A stretch of 64,000 nucleotides of DNA from Bacteroidota bacterium. GTDB lineage: Bacteria; Bacteroidota; Ignavibacteria; Kapaibacteriales; Kapaibacteriaceae. Below, in pieces: positions 15,966-26,515 of this stretch. A program made the translations under genes and the position numbers. The stretch spans positions 1-64,000 of the forward strand of contig JAFDZT010000008.1 of NCBI GenBank assembly GCA_018266735.1, written 5' to 3'. Under the pieces are notes generated by a model. That model was not told the origin of the DNA. It did no database searches and worked only from the letters and a program-made list of their open reading frames with translations. Position 1 is the first letter of the stretch; the number at the start of each line of letters is the position of its first letter.

Positions 15966-16919
15966 TCATTCCGTCCACACGCCCATGCCGTAGAATTTCT
16001 CGCGGCGTTGTTGGACCAATTGTTCGACGGGGATCTTTTCCAATGACTCGAGTTCTTCGACGAGGACAGATTGTACGGTATTGAACATCTCTTCCGGGAT
16101 GCGATGCGCGCCGCCCACAGGTTCGGGCACGATGCGATCGACAATGCCTTGCTGGACAAGATCCGTTGCTGTGAGCTTCAGTGCTTCGGCCGCTTGTTCC
16201 TTGTATTCCCAGCTTCGCCACAGAATACTCGAGCACGATTCCGGTGCGATCACCGAGTACCATGCGTTCTCGAGCATCAGGATGCGATCTCCGATACCGA
16301 TGCCCAATGCGCCACCGCTTGCGCCTTCACCGATGATCGTGATGATCATGGGGACGCGCAGACTTGACATCAAGAGCAGGTTCTTGGCAATGGCCTCTGC
16401 TTGTCCGCGTTCTTCGGCTTCGAGTCCGGGGAAGGCACCGGGCGTGTCAAGCAGACAGATCACCGGGATCTTGAACTTCTCTGCCATCTGGAACAAACGG
16501 AAGGCCTTGCGATAGCCATCGGGTTGTGGCATGCCGAAGTTGCGATAGAGATTCGACTTCGTATCGCGGCCCTTCTGATGCCCGACCACCATCACGGGTC
16601 GACCTTGCAACCGTGCCAATCCGCCAACGATGGCGGGATCGTCACGGAAGGCGCGATCGCCATGGAGTTCAGTGAATTCCGTGAAGCAGTGCGTGAAGTA
16701 ATCGAGCGTGTAGGGTCGGTCCGGATGCCGGGCGATCTGCACGCGTTGCCATCTCGTGAGATTTCGATAGACGTCGGCACGAAGCTCGTCCACCTGTCCT
16801 TCAAGATCTTCGATCTGGGGTTGGATGTCGAGCGTATCAGCAAGAGCGCGCATTTCGGCGATCTTCTTTTCGAGCTCGACAATGGGCTTTTCAAAGTCTA
16901 GTGTGATGTTACTGGCCAC
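15966..16919 (-). CDS. accA: acetyl-CoA carboxylase carboxyltransferase subunit alpha
   Basis: AccA, with AccD, transfers carboxyl from biotin to acetyl-CoA to make malonyl-CoA for fatty acid synthesis. A GTG start at 16919 gives 317 residues, close to the usual 319, beginning [19 protein letters not shown] like other AccA proteins. [38 protein letters not shown] and the [15 protein letters not shown] segment are all conserved. The GTG overlaps the 3' end of the upstream glycosyltransferase gene by 11 nt, so it sits at the end of the polysaccharide operon. accD is not in the window. Confidence 0.94.
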   Translation of the reverse strand: MASNITLDFEKPIVELEKKIAEMRALADTLDIQPQIEDLEGQVDELRADVYRNLTRWQRVQIARHPDRPYTLDYFTHCFTEFTELHGDRAFRDDPAIVGGLARLQGRPVMVVGHQKGRDTKSNLYRNFGMPQPDGYRKAFRLFQMAEKFKIPVICLLDTPGAFPGLEAEERGQAEAIAKNLLLMSSLRVPMIITIIGEGASGGALGIGIGDRILMLENAWYSVIAPESCSSILWRSWEYKEQAAEALKLTATDLVQQGIVDRIVPEPVGGAHRIPEEMFNTVQSVLVEELESLEKIPVEQLVQQRREKFYGMGVWTE

Positions 16920-18861
16920 GTTCTCTACCGTAGATGTTTTGTAGGAGGATCTCGAGATCCATTGCGAGGGAGTAGCGCTCGACGTAAAAGTCGTTGAGTT
17001 GCTCTTTCGCTTGTTCCGATAGCACGTCGGGTCGACTGATATGAACCAAACCAGTGATCCCCTCTTTCCCTGCCTGCCGTTTCTTACCGTCGGGATAGAT
17101 CCCGACAACACTGCGCTGTCCCCGAAGTACCGACATCCATGTTGGTACCCGCCGCCGTGCTTGCTCAACACCCAAAATTAGTCCCGGCAGGTACAGAAAC
17201 AAAGAAAAAAGCGACATGACGACGTCCATGGTCCGTTTCAGCACTCGGTTGCGGAACCGTCGCAGCGGAGAGACCACCACCGTGGGCTCGATCCCCGTCA
17301 CATCGTTGATGATGCGGGCCGTCACCACATCGTCGTACTCCCCTGCCATGTGGAAACGCGCACCGCTTCCGGCCGACTGATGCATGATCTGCATCACGTC
17401 TGCCTGACCGAGCGTGGCCGATGTTACGATCACCTCGTTCACGTCGTGCGCACGCACGATCGACTCCACATGACCCACTGTGCCAAGCACAGGATAGCCA
17501 TGCAACGACGTGGCCGAAAGCTGATCATCGGCGATGATACCAACAACGTCCGCAAATCGATGATCCACCGTTTGCAATGCAGCGAGGATCCGCTCTGTGC
17601 GCTCATTGATGCCCACGACAAGGATGCGACGTTTGCGTGTAGTGCCCTTCGTTGCCTGAAGCCAGGCCGAGATCCCACGCACGAGCATGATGCCCACAGC
17701 AGAGAAGCCCACCGTCATGATGAGCACGCCGCGACTGAAGCCGAACTGCTTCCAGTAGTACGTAAGGGACGAAAGCACGAAGAAGGCGGCAAGGAGAGCA
17801 ACGAGACTGCGACGGATGGTCGGTCGATTCTCGACGTATTCGCCAAGTGCCACCATGGAACCAAGGAACACGATGCTCAGCACGATAAAGACCGTCGGAT
17901 AGGCATAGGGCGGAAATCCGAACGGCGAATCGAAGCGAATGGCCGTTGCGAGCATGAGCGAGATGTTGACCACGGCAACATCGGCAATGGCCGACAGTAT
18001 CTCGCGCTTCTGACGGAGCACACGCTCAAGCATCGAACGCAGGCGAATGCCAAGTCGAAGGATCCGCAGATACATCGTCGACCGAGCGAAGTGCTTTCGC
18101 GCGAAGATCTCCATGGCATCGTAGAACACGGACACTTCGTTCATCGTGCTGCGCTTCGTGCTCTCGCCTTTGAAGTGGACGATGCTCGTGGTGTGCACAT
18201 ACATGATCGACTTGCCCGTTTGCTGCATGCGATAGCACAGGTCGATGTCCTCGCCGTACATGAAGAAGTCCTCATCGAAGCCATGCAGTGCGCGCACGTC
18301 TGCCGTGCGACCGAACATGAAGGCCCCGATCAGGGCATCCACTTCGTAGGTCTCGTCGATGCTCTTGTACGTGAGGTTGTAGCCGGCAAAGAAGGGGGTC
18401 TTCGGGAAGAGACGTTGCAGACCGAAGAGCTTACAGAAGGAGACCCAAGGTGTTGGCAATCCACGTCGACAGGCCAATTGAAAACTCCCGTCGGGATTCA
18501 ACACCTTACACCCGGCGAAGCCCACATCGGGATGCGCATCCATGTAGCGCATCATCACGTTCACCGTGTCTTGACCGATGATGGTGTCGGGATTGAGGAA
18601 GAGAACGTATCGACCGGTGCAGTGCTCAAGGCCAACGTTGTTGCCCTTGCCAAAACCGAGATTCGTGGTGAGCGGCACCCATGTGACCCACGGGAACAAG
18701 GGTTGCAATTCCTCCACCGAATGATCTGCCGAGGCATTGTCGACCACGACCACTTCGACCGTCGCGCCCGGACCGCGCTGTTCGATCGATCGCAAACATT
18801 GCAGCAGATAATCCTTCACGTTGTAGTTCACGATCAGGATGCTGACGTCCGGGTGACTCAT
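16909..18861 (-). CDS. GT2 glycosyltransferase fused to a degenerate polyprenyl-phosphate sugar transferase
   Basis: The 650-residue product joins two kinds of enzyme. Residues 1-270 form a rhamnosyltransferase-like GT2 domain ([49 protein letters not shown]). Residues ~290-410 hold four to five membrane helices. Residues ~415-530 form a Rossmann-like CoA-binding domain ([15 protein letters not shown]). Residues ~545-650 resemble the end of a bacterial sugar transferase ([36 protein letters not shown]). The catalytic segment between these (RxGxxGxxF...KxRSM) is missing, so priming activity is doubtful. It lies between the DPM-like gene and accA in the polysaccharide operon. Confidence 0.78.
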   Translation of the reverse strand: MSHPDVSILIVNYNVKDYLLQCLRSIEQRGPGATVEVVVVDNASADHSVEELQPLFPWVTWVPLTTNLGFGKGNNVGLEHCTGRYVLFLNPDTIIGQDTVNVMMRYMDAHPDVGFAGCKVLNPDGSFQLACRRGLPTPWVSFCKLFGLQRLFPKTPFFAGYNLTYKSIDETYEVDALIGAFMFGRTADVRALHGFDEDFFMYGEDIDLCYRMQQTGKSIMYVHTTSIVHFKGESTKRSTMNEVSVFYDAMEIFARKHFARSTMYLRILRLGIRLRSMLERVLRQKREILSAIADVAVVNISLMLATAIRFDSPFGFPPYAYPTVFIVLSIVFLGSMVALGEYVENRPTIRRSLVALLAAFFVLSSLTYYWKQFGFSRGVLIMTVGFSAVGIMLVRGISAWLQATKGTTRKRRILVVGINERTERILAALQTVDHRFADVVGIIADDQLSATSLHGYPVLGTVGHVESIVRAHDVNEVIVTSATLGQADVMQIMHQSAGSGARFHMAGEYDDVVTARIINDVTGIEPTVVVSPLRRFRNRVLKRTMDVVMSLFSLFLYLPGLILGVEQARRRVPTWMSVLRGQRSVVGIYPDGKKRQAGKEGITGLVHISRPDVLSEQAKEQLNDFYVERYSLAMDLEILLQNIYGRERGQ

Positions 18862-18864
18862 CGG

Positions 18865-19584
18865 TTAGCGCTTCCCAAAGGAGAACAGTGTGCCAAGCTT
18901 CAACTTCCACACAAGGAAGGCCGCCTCGTACACGATGTTCTTCGACATTTTCGAAACACCCTGTACACGGTCCATGAAGATGATGGGCAGTTCTTTGATG
19001 CGTGCCTTCTGCCTCCACGCCTTGTAGTTCATCTCGATCTGGAACGCATAGCCGTTGGACTTGATCTTGGAAAGATCGATGCGACGCAACACATCGGCCC
19101 GGAAACATTTGAAGCCGCCGGTGGCATCGGCAATGGGCATACCCGTGATGATGCGTGTGTAAACGTTGGCGCTATAGCTCAAGAGCAAACGGCTCATGGG
19201 CCAGTTGATCACGTTCACGCCACTCACGTAACGTGAACCGATCACAAGGTCCTGTTGTCGGATCTCTTCCAGGAACCGCGTCAGCTCTTTCGGATCGTGC
19301 GAGAAGTCCGCATCCATCTGCATGATGATGTCGTAGCCCTGCTCGAGCGCATACGTGAAGCCCGCACAGTAGGCCGTGCCGAGTCCAAGTTTTCCTGCAC
19401 GTTCGAGCAAATGCAGCCGTGGGTCGGTGCGCATGCGATCACGCACAAGGGCCGCTGTTCCATCCGGCGATCCGTCGTCGATCACCAGGATATGGAGTTC
19501 CGGTTCAACGGCGTGGATGGCATCGATCATGCGACCGATGTTCTCCAGTTCGTTATACGTTGGGATGCAAACGATACTCTTCAC
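18865..19584 (-). CDS. polyprenol-phosphate mannosyltransferase-like GT2
   Basis: Dolichol-phosphate-mannose synthase-like enzymes move a sugar from a nucleotide donor to a polyprenyl phosphate on the inner face of the membrane. The 239-residue protein has CIPTYNELENIGRMI, VIDDGSPDGTA, the metal-binding MQMDADFSHDP and GSRYVSG, all typical. There is no C-terminal membrane domain, as in soluble DPM1. A GTG start at 19584 overlaps the stop of the upstream priming transferase (GTGA). Longer reading would run into that gene. The position suggests supply of a lipid-linked sugar for the surface polysaccharide. Confidence 0.87.
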   Translation of the reverse strand: MKSIVCIPTYNELENIGRMIDAIHAVEPELHILVIDDGSPDGTAALVRDRMRTDPRLHLLERAGKLGLGTAYCAGFTYALEQGYDIIMQMDADFSHDPKELTRFLEEIRQQDLVIGSRYVSGVNVINWPMSRLLLSYSANVYTRIITGMPIADATGGFKCFRADVLRRIDLSKIKSNGYAFQIEMNYKAWRQKARIKELPIIFMDRVQGVSKMSKNIVYEAAFLVWKLKLGTLFSFGKR

Positions 19585-21035
19585 GCTTGTCCGTGTCCTT
19601 TCAACATGACGAAGACCGTTCGAACCAAGATCTCGAGATCGAGCTTGAACGACATGTTCTCGATATAAAAGAAGTCGTACCGAAGTCGGTCTTCCATTTC
19701 TTCGACCGATTCCGTGTGCGCCTTGTACTTCACTTGCCACCAACCGGTGATGCCCGGGCGAACCTTGAGTCGCCGACGATAATACGGGATGATGGCGGAG
19801 TATTTATCGACGTAATAGGGTTGCTCCGGACGCGGCCCCACGAGACTCATCTCGCCCTTGAGTACGTTCCACATCTGCGGAACCTCGTCGATGTGGGTCT
19901 TGCGAATGAACCGACCGATGGGCGTCACCCGCGGATCGTTCACCTGCGTCCACGACGGCTTCACGGGACGCTCCTCGTAGTACATGGACCGATACTTGTA
20001 CATCGGAAAAACGTGTCCGCCACGACCCACACGCGGCTGGATGAAGAAGATGGGACCCTTCGACGAGAGGCGCACGGCCAAGGTCACACCAAGCCACAAC
20101 GGTAGTCCAAGTATGAGGACGAGGGCACTCAACACGATGTCGAGCGCACGCTTGCCGAATTCTTCCCAGGGCTGCATGAGCTGCGGACTGACCTCGATGA
20201 GCGGCGAACCATAGATCTGTTGCGTTCTCGCCTGTCCCGAAAAGATCTCATACAGATCGGGCACGATCTTGACGATGCAGTTCTCTTCTGCACACTGCGC
20301 GCTCACCTTGAGCAGTTCGGAGTGATCGGGATGTTCCATCGAGATCAGCACTTCTCGCGGACGTACGTCGCGAAGGATCGACGGCAATGACTCTTCCGTC
20401 CCAAAGATCGGAATGCCGGCGCGCTCCCCTTGCCGCCATTCCTCCACTTCCGCTGCACATCGAACCACAACACCGCGCACGGCATAGCCCCATGCGGGCT
20501 GACGTTCAAGGTCGGTCAGGAGGGCGGAAAGGCCGCGAGGAGATCCGACGAGCAGCGCCGGAACACGGATCACGCCACGCTCACGAAGACGACGTTGAAC
20601 CTGACGTGCAATGAGGCGTCCCGTGCAGACCATACCGCAGAGCACGATCCAGTACAACACGATCACGAATCGAGGATTGCGCTGGAAGTATTCGTTGGAA
20701 TCGAGGAAGATGGCGAAGAAGATGATGGCCGTTCCAACGAAGGTGAGTCGCACCACGGCAAAGAACTCTTCGAAGGGAGAGCGGATGTAGAAGTTCTTGT
20801 GCAGACCACCGAACCAGAACACGATCAGCCAATACAGGGCAGAGATGGCACCGATCACGATCTGGCTGACGGTGTCGTACTGACGATCGTCGATCATCAC
20901 CGGACGGAGCCATTGATACACGAAAAAGCTCAGCATGATCATCACCACATCACCGGCCATTTGCATGACGCGCGGACGGAGGAAGATCTGCCAGGGCGAT
21001 GGTGTGGTTGCCTTATGGTAGTCGGTGAAGGTCAT
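19581..21035 (-). CDS. polyprenyl-phosphate hexose-1-phosphate transferase (priming glycosyltransferase, WbaP/WcaJ type)
   Basis: This enzyme starts repeat-unit assembly by placing a sugar-1-phosphate on undecaprenyl phosphate. The 484-residue protein has four to five membrane helices in residues 20-150, a CoA-binding-like middle, and an intact catalytic domain. The catalytic domain shows [67 protein letters not shown] and [10 protein letters not shown]. The ATG at 21035 overlaps the flippase stop (ATGA). It contrasts with the degenerate copy fused to the GT2 two genes downstream. Confidence 0.91.
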   Translation of the reverse strand: MTFTDYHKATTPSPWQIFLRPRVMQMAGDVVMIMLSFFVYQWLRPVMIDDRQYDTVSQIVIGAISALYWLIVFWFGGLHKNFYIRSPFEEFFAVVRLTFVGTAIIFFAIFLDSNEYFQRNPRFVIVLYWIVLCGMVCTGRLIARQVQRRLRERGVIRVPALLVGSPRGLSALLTDLERQPAWGYAVRGVVVRCAAEVEEWRQGERAGIPIFGTEESLPSILRDVRPREVLISMEHPDHSELLKVSAQCAEENCIVKIVPDLYEIFSGQARTQQIYGSPLIEVSPQLMQPWEEFGKRALDIVLSALVLILGLPLWLGVTLAVRLSSKGPIFFIQPRVGRGGHVFPMYKYRSMYYEERPVKPSWTQVNDPRVTPIGRFIRKTHIDEVPQMWNVLKGEMSLVGPRPEQPYYVDKYSAIIPYYRRRLKVRPGITGWWQVKYKAHTESVEEMEDRLRYDFFYIENMSFKLDLEILVRTVFVMLKGHGQA

Positions 21036-22477
21036 GGTGTGAGCAATCGTCGGATCAAGGTGATGTCTCCCCGATGCACGATCCGAAATCCGATCATGGT
21101 CCCCAGAAAAATGATGGTGTTCACAACGGCGGCCCAGAACTGTCCGACCAAGCCGGGCATCATGGCCGCCGCCATGCAGCAGACCGTGATGGCAAGTCCG
21201 GCGCGAATCACGAACCACAAATCTACAGACAGATCGAGAACGCGGTGGATCACCACATAGGAGACGGCCGCAGAACAACCAACAGCAAGGAACTTCGCCA
21301 CGATGGCACCATAGGCATGATGCAGCGGGATGAGCACAAGGCCGCTCACCACGGTGATACCGGCAAGCATGGAAGCGATCAGGAAGTTCTTGCGTTGTTC
21401 GCCGAGGGCGATGTTGAGTTCTTGCACATAGACCAACATGAAGATCGCCACCGGCATCCACAAGAACGTAAAGAAGTGGATCCCATTGTCGGCATAGCGA
21501 TTCTTGCTCACCACATCGATCACGGCGGCCGTGATCGTCGACAGCACAGTGCACACACCAATGGAGATGACGATGAGGAAGCGAAGTCCGGTGGTAGCAT
21601 ACCGTCGGCACGCATCCATGTCCTCGCGTGCAAGACGCGCCACGGCCGGCACGATGGCCATGGCCATCGTCGACGGAATGGCGGCCGTCAAGGGCGAGAG
21701 CGCATTGTAGGCCGCACCGAAGACACCCACTTCCAGCGGCGTGCTGAACCAGTCGAGCATCATGGCATCGATCTTATCGTGAAAGCTCACGAGCACCGAC
21801 GTGATGATGATGGGAACAGCCTCGGTGAGCATGGAGCGCAACAGCGCCGGCGAAGCCCATTGCGGACGGATGGTACGTCCCCTATCGTACAACGCCAACA
21901 ACACGAAGCCCGGAATGGCAGAGAGCACAGAGGCAAGGATGATGGTGGCAGGGCTGAGCTGCGAGCGGTACACGTAGATGAGTCCGAGGAACATGGCCGC
22001 ATCGACGATGGCCAAGACGTTGACAATGCCGAAGCGCACATGGGCGCGATACGGAAGCTCGAAGGTGAATCGAATGAGTCCGCTGCGCACGGAGATCAAT
22101 AGGAAGACGCACCACATCACAAGGTCCGGAAGCGAAGCATGCATCAACCAACCGGTGAGCATGCAGACCATGGTACCGACCACCCACATCACGAGACGGA
22201 ACATCACCGTGGTGCTGAGCACACGTTGTGTGGAGGCGGGGTCTTGAATGATGCGACGCATGGCAATACCGTTCAAGCCGGCATCGACGAGCATGATCAC
22301 GATGAGGTCGGCGATCCGACGCACGGCAAAGAGCTCTCCGTTGGCTTCCTTCGTCAACGTCGACAGGATCATGCGTTGCGCAAGGAAGTACGTGATCATC
22401 GTGATGCCCTGTGTGAGCATCAACTGGATCCCTCCTGCCAGCACGCGCGAGGCAAGCGTTGACCGCTGCGCCGTCAT
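21032..22477 (-). CDS. polysaccharide flippase (Wzx-like, MOP superfamily)
   Basis: The 481-residue product is almost all membrane helix (12-14 segments), with the polysaccharide-synthesis/MATE pattern starting ASRVLAGGIQLMLTQGITMITYFLAQRMILSTLT. It probably moves undecaprenyl-linked repeat units to the periplasm. The ATG at 22477 overlaps the preceding GT2 stop by ATGA; the longer reading upstream would lie inside that gene. No Wzy polymerase or Wzc-type copolymerase is seen in the cluster, so polymerisation genes must be elsewhere or be unrecognised. Confidence 0.85.
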   Translation of the reverse strand: MTAQRSTLASRVLAGGIQLMLTQGITMITYFLAQRMILSTLTKEANGELFAVRRIADLIVIMLVDAGLNGIAMRRIIQDPASTQRVLSTTVMFRLVMWVVGTMVCMLTGWLMHASLPDLVMWCVFLLISVRSGLIRFTFELPYRAHVRFGIVNVLAIVDAAMFLGLIYVYRSQLSPATIILASVLSAIPGFVLLALYDRGRTIRPQWASPALLRSMLTEAVPIIITSVLVSFHDKIDAMMLDWFSTPLEVGVFGAAYNALSPLTAAIPSTMAMAIVPAVARLAREDMDACRRYATTGLRFLIVISIGVCTVLSTITAAVIDVVSKNRYADNGIHFFTFLWMPVAIFMLVYVQELNIALGEQRKNFLIASMLAGITVVSGLVLIPLHHAYGAIVAKFLAVGCSAAVSYVVIHRVLDLSVDLWFVIRAGLAITVCCMAAAMMPGLVGQFWAAVVNTIIFLGTMIGFRIVHRGDITLIRRLLTP

Positions 22478-23655
22478 GCACGTCCCTTTGCGGAAGGAGA
22501 CCATCGATCGATCTGACCGCCGGCGAGATAGCGAAGCATGCCGGCCAGCATGCTTGCATTCATGACCACGAAGAAGTAGACGAATTGGAACGGACGGAGA
22601 CGAACGCCGGTGGTCTCTGCGAGATGACCGACGAAGGCCGCGAAGATCACAGCGAACTCGGTGTAGAAGAGCACACTGAAGACCGTTGTGTTCTCCACCG
22701 TAAGAGCCGTCGCCACAAGCAAGACCACGATGAACCATGGCATGAGCCAACGCAACATGCGGTGCGACCACAGGAACCAGCTCACCATGCCATAGCGTGG
22801 TGAGAGAAGAGCGCGAGCACAGGCAATGCTGGCAAGGCCGCCGCTCACCGTACGAATGGTGCGCGACATTTCTTGTTGAATGGAGTTCGTGCGTTCTTCG
22901 ACCACAAGGGCCGACGTGTCGACGATCGACCGTTGTCCGGCGAGGATCGTATACAACGGCAAGAGGAAGTCATCCGATGCACGCTTGTCGGGGATGGCAC
23001 GAAGGTTCGACGTGCGCAAGGCGTAGAGGTGACCGTTGGAGGTGACGGTGGAGGCGATTGCTGACTCCATCGCATTCATCGTTGCCTCCAAGCCGCGGTA
23101 CGACGCTTCGCCCTGCGATGCGGAATCCGTTGTGCGTGCTCCCCCGCTGCGATCGGTGCGACCGATCACGCAGCCCACCTCTACATCGGACATCCACGAA
23201 AGGAGTCGAGGAATGGCGTCGGGTGCGATCCGACAGTCGGCATCGGTGAGCACCACAAACGGCGTGGTCACATCGGCGAACAGCGCATTCAAGACTCCGT
23301 TCTTGCCAAGTCGCTCGAATCGTCGTATGCGGAACGATGCCACCGTGCTCTCATAGGATCGCAGGAGTTCTGGTGTACGATCGGTACTCCCATCGTCCCC
23401 CACGATCACATGGATCAGGTGATGCGGATAGGTGCTGGAGTCGATCGAGTGCAGGCACGCTTCGATCAGTCGTTCTTCGTTGTGCGCAGCGATCAGCACG
23501 GTGATCTCCGGAAGATCCGTTGGCATGGCGGCCACGGCCGGACGTCGTGCGATGGCATGCGCGAGTGCCAACAACATCGGATAGATGACGAGCGGATACA
23601 GGATGGCCACCACAGAAATGAGGGCCAGTGTGGTGCCGATCTCTGCGAGTGTCAT
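22474..23655 (-). CDS. membrane-anchored GT2 glycosyltransferase
   Basis: The 393-residue product starts with one membrane helix (residues 5-38). The GT2 domain follows, with ITVLIAAHNEERLIEACL, GDDGSTDRT, GKNGVLN and the DxD-like LTDADCRI. Three C-terminal membrane helices complete it, the layout of processive or cellulose-synthase-like glycosyltransferases. The LxxRR/QxxRW-type motif is not clear. It begins 6 nt after the export-protein gene and overlaps the flippase. Donor and acceptor cannot be read from sequence. Confidence 0.85.
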   Translation of the reverse strand: MTLAEIGTTLALISVVAILYPLVIYPMLLALAHAIARRPAVAAMPTDLPEITVLIAAHNEERLIEACLHSIDSSTYPHHLIHVIVGDDGSTDRTPELLRSYESTVASFRIRRFERLGKNGVLNALFADVTTPFVVLTDADCRIAPDAIPRLLSWMSDVEVGCVIGRTDRSGGARTTDSASQGEASYRGLEATMNAMESAIASTVTSNGHLYALRTSNLRAIPDKRASDDFLLPLYTILAGQRSIVDTSALVVEERTNSIQQEMSRTIRTVSGGLASIACARALLSPRYGMVSWFLWSHRMLRWLMPWFIVVLLVATALTVENTTVFSVLFYTEFAVIFAAFVGHLAETTGVRLRPFQFVYFFVVMNASMLAGMLRYLAGGQIDRWSPSAKGRA

Positions 23656-23661
23656 CGTGCC

Positions 23662-25374
23662 TTACTTGCGAAGGATGGCATAGAACGTTGCGATGAGGGC
23701 GGCAAGGGCAGAGGTCACCCCGGCGATCACAGCATACGTTTGGATCTGTGTGGCAGTGGACACGTCGGGAGCGCGCGGCACATAGACCTCGTCACCGGCT
23801 TCGACGGCAGCTTTGCCGTCGTCCACCCACACCTTCGTCTTCCCCTTGATCACACGTGCACGACCTGGCTTTGCACCTTCGGCATAGCCCCCGGCCCGCT
23901 CGATGTACCACTCCATGGTCTTCATCGGAACGAAGTTCACATAGCCGGGCTGATTCACTTGACCGTACACATAGACGCGGTCCGGCACGCGAGGGATCAC
24001 AATGATGTCGCCACTGTACAACACGATGTTGTCAGGCGAAGCACTGTCAGCATAGGCCTTGCGGAAATCGCTCGATACATACGGAAGACGGTACTGCATA
24101 TCGAGTCGATAGCGCACCGTGTCTTCGAGCGTGAGATCGCTGTATTGGAATCGACGATAAATGTCGGCCTGCTGATCGCGTGAGCCGAACGTGCCTTGCT
24201 CCGGACGGACGACATAGGCCAACGACATGCTCGCATCAGGCGTGATACCACCACAACGCGAGAGCACGTCGGTGAGCTTCGTCACGCCCGGTGCGATCAC
24301 CATCGATCCGGGATTGCGCACTTCACCGAACACATTGACAACTCCCTGCCCCCCTGCCACCACTTCTCGGATGGCCTGCTCGACCACAATGGTGCTTCCG
24401 GGTTCCAGCACGGGGTCTTCCCCAACGATGTGCATGTTGCTGTCGACGCTGATGGTGCGCTTTCCGCGACCGCTCGGGTCGACCACGACCACGCGCGTCA
24501 GATCGGCATCGGAGGTCGGGCCTCCGGCCGCGGCAAGGAGCAAGGAGGCACGGTCACCCGATTTGTAGGCAATGGTGACGGGGTCGGCCACGGCTCCGGA
24601 AATGGAGATGGACGGTGCCGATGCATTGTCGTAGGGCACGATCACTTCGTCGCCTTCGCGCACATGCGGATCGAGCGCGGCATAGCCCGGAAGCATGGCC
24701 TTGGGAAGGTCGACGTTCGAAACGCCGTCGCGATGACGGACGATGATGTTGCGCGAGGCGAATGGACTGAGCGACGTACCCGTTGCGCGGGTGAGTTCCT
24801 GGAGGCGACCGTTCTCCTGTACGGATCGGTCGTTGCGACCGAGCTCACTGGAGGCAGCGTCCTTGCGGAGGAGCCATGGTTGACGGGCAACATTCAGAAG
24901 CGTCGACACGCGCATGGATGCAGGCACGGCATACGTGCCGGGATACGGGACGTTGCCGCGAAGGGTCACGTAGACGAGACGTGGACGACGGAGGGTGACG
25001 AAGCAATCCACGCCGGGAACGCGGCGGTGGACGAGGGCAAGAATGGAGTCGCGCACTTGCGCCAACGTGAGCCCTTGCACATCGATCATGCCATAGCGGT
25101 CGAGCAACAGTGCGTTCTCGGGAGTGACAGACGCCAGCTTTTCGCTGAAGTCCATGCTGACCATTTGATAGGCGATCACATCGCCGGGACCCACACGATA
25201 GATCTTGGGATCGATCACGTTGTCGACGGGGAGCTGTTCGCTGGATAGGAGTTGGCTGACCGAGCTCTTCTGAGCCGCTTGCAGTTTATCGATATCGAGC
25301 GTAGAACCGCCTTGTGCATGGGCAACCATGACGTATGCTGCCATGCACATCAAGACCACAGCTAGTCGCTGCAT
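23662..25374 (-). CDS. polysaccharide export protein with SLBB domains (Wza family)
   Basis: The 570-residue product has a signal peptide (MQRLAVVLMCMAAYVMVAHAQ). The polysaccharide-export domain opens with YRVGPGDVIAYQM, and several SLBB repeats follow (VTLRGNVPYPGTY, VNVFGEVRNPGSM, VYVYGQVNQPGYV). A C-terminal membrane helix (TYAVIAGVTSALAALIATFYAI) ends it. It should form the outer-membrane channel or a periplasmic ring for the polymer. There is no lipobox Cys. AAGGA precedes the ATG at 25374. A promoter element lies 41 nt upstream and overlaps the wecB stop codon, so this gene can be transcribed separately. Confidence 0.88.
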   Translation of the reverse strand: MQRLAVVLMCMAAYVMVAHAQGGSTLDIDKLQAAQKSSVSQLLSSEQLPVDNVIDPKIYRVGPGDVIAYQMVSMDFSEKLASVTPENALLLDRYGMIDVQGLTLAQVRDSILALVHRRVPGVDCFVTLRRPRLVYVTLRGNVPYPGTYAVPASMRVSTLLNVARQPWLLRKDAASSELGRNDRSVQENGRLQELTRATGTSLSPFASRNIIVRHRDGVSNVDLPKAMLPGYAALDPHVREGDEVIVPYDNASAPSISISGAVADPVTIAYKSGDRASLLLAAAGGPTSDADLTRVVVVDPSGRGKRTISVDSNMHIVGEDPVLEPGSTIVVEQAIREVVAGGQGVVNVFGEVRNPGSMVIAPGVTKLTDVLSRCGGITPDASMSLAYVVRPEQGTFGSRDQQADIYRRFQYSDLTLEDTVRYRLDMQYRLPYVSSDFRKAYADSASPDNIVLYSGDIIVIPRVPDRVYVYGQVNQPGYVNFVPMKTMEWYIERAGGYAEGAKPGRARVIKGKTKVWVDDGKAAVEAGDEVYVPRAPDVSTATQIQTYAVIAGVTSALAALIATFYAILRK

Positions 25375-25415
25375 CGAATTCCTTGGAAATGTCACAAGCC
25401 GGGATGCTGACGCGG

Positions 25416-25423
25416 CAAATTTA
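25416..25423 (-). promoter_or_regulatory. -7 element TAAATTTG upstream of the wza-like gene
   Basis: An exact TAnnTTTG match whose first three bases are the stop codon of wecB. It offers an internal promoter within the polysaccharide cluster. Confidence 0.45.
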
Positions 25424-26515
25424 CAAACATTGCGAGCTGATGATGGCTGCGATGCGCTCGGCGGCATGACCGTCCCAGAGCTCAGGGACGAGTCCGGGAC
25501 GACCCTTTCCATCAAGGATCGTATCCACGGCCTGCAGGATGGAGCCCTTGTCCGGGTGGACGAGAACGTTGGTGCCGATCTCGACGGTGACGGGACGCTC
25601 TGTGGTGGTCCGTGCCGTGATGCAGGGAATACGCAATGCCGTGGTCTCTTCCTGGATCCCGCCGGAATCGGTGAGCACGAAGGCGGCACTGCGCATGAGG
25701 GCCAGGAAGTCGACGTAGCCTGCGGGGTCGATGAGCATCACCTTTGCCGACAAGCGTTCCTCGATCCCCCACTCCCGAATGTTCTTGCGTGTTCTCGGGT
25801 GGACTGGAAAGACCACCGTTGTGCGAAGGGCGATGATGTTCAACACATCGATGAGCATGTTCAACTGATCACGATCGTCGACGTTGCTTGGGCGATGCAA
25901 TGTGATGAGGGCATACGACTGTGGCGCAACGCCAATGGTCTGAAGGATGGACGAGCGCTCGGCGCGCGGCAATGCATAGTGCAACGAGTCGATCATGGTG
26001 TTGCCCACGAAGTGGATGCGCTCGCGCGCAACGCCGTCGTGCAGCAGATGGTCCACGCCGCTTTGTTCCGTCACGAAGAGATCGTCGGCAATGGCATCGG
26101 TGGCAAGTCGGTTGATCTCTTCGGGCATGGCACGATCGAACGATCGAAGTCCGGCCTCGACGTGAGCGACGCGGATGCCGTACTTGACGGCGGTGAGTGC
26201 ACAGGCAATCGTGCTGTTCACATCGCCGACAACGATCACGTAGTCCGGACGATGATCACGACAGACCTCGTCGAAGCCGATCATCACGCGCGCTGTCTGT
26301 TCGGCATGCGATCCGCTGCCGACGCCAAGGAAGTAGGAAGGCTGCGGCATGTCGAGATCACGAAAGAAGGCATCCGACATGGACGCATCGTAATGCTGTC
26401 CGGTGTGCAGGATCTCGTGCACGATGGTATCGGCAAAGGCTGCGAAGGCGCGATGAATGGGCGCCACCTTCATGAAGTTCGGTCGCGCACCCACAACACT
26501 CAGAACGCGCTTCAC
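25421..26515 (-). CDS. wecB: UDP-N-acetylglucosamine 2-epimerase, non-hydrolysing
   Basis: WecB interconverts UDP-GlcNAc and UDP-ManNAc. The 364-residue product opens with VLSVVGARPNFMKVAPI. It has TGQHYD, HVEAGLRSFDRAMPEEINR (catalytic Asp/Glu region), TLHRPSNVD and the late LTDSGGIQEETTAL, all family hallmarks. It overlaps the dehydrogenase gene by 4 nt, and together they can make a UDP-N-acetylhexosaminuronic acid for the surface polymer. Confidence 0.95.
   Translation of the reverse strand: MKRVLSVVGARPNFMKVAPIHRAFAAFADTIVHEILHTGQHYDASMSDAFFRDLDMPQPSYFLGVGSGSHAEQTARVMIGFDEVCRDHRPDYVIVVGDVNSTIACALTAVKYGIRVAHVEAGLRSFDRAMPEEINRLATDAIADDLFVTEQSGVDHLLHDGVARERIHFVGNTMIDSLHYALPRAERSSILQTIGVAPQSYALITLHRPSNVDDRDQLNMLIDVLNIIALRTTVVFPVHPRTRKNIREWGIEERLSAKVMLIDPAGYVDFLALMRSAAFVLTDSGGIQEETTALRIPCITARTTTERPVTVEIGTNVLVHPDKGSILQAVDTILDGKGRPGLVPELWDGHAAERIAAIISSQCL

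Noticed and set aside
17350..19236. A 628-codon open frame on the plus strand, antisense to the glycosyltransferase genes
   Set aside because: Its translation is His/Arg-rich without any motif, and both genes opposite have clear families; it is a by-product of codon bias.
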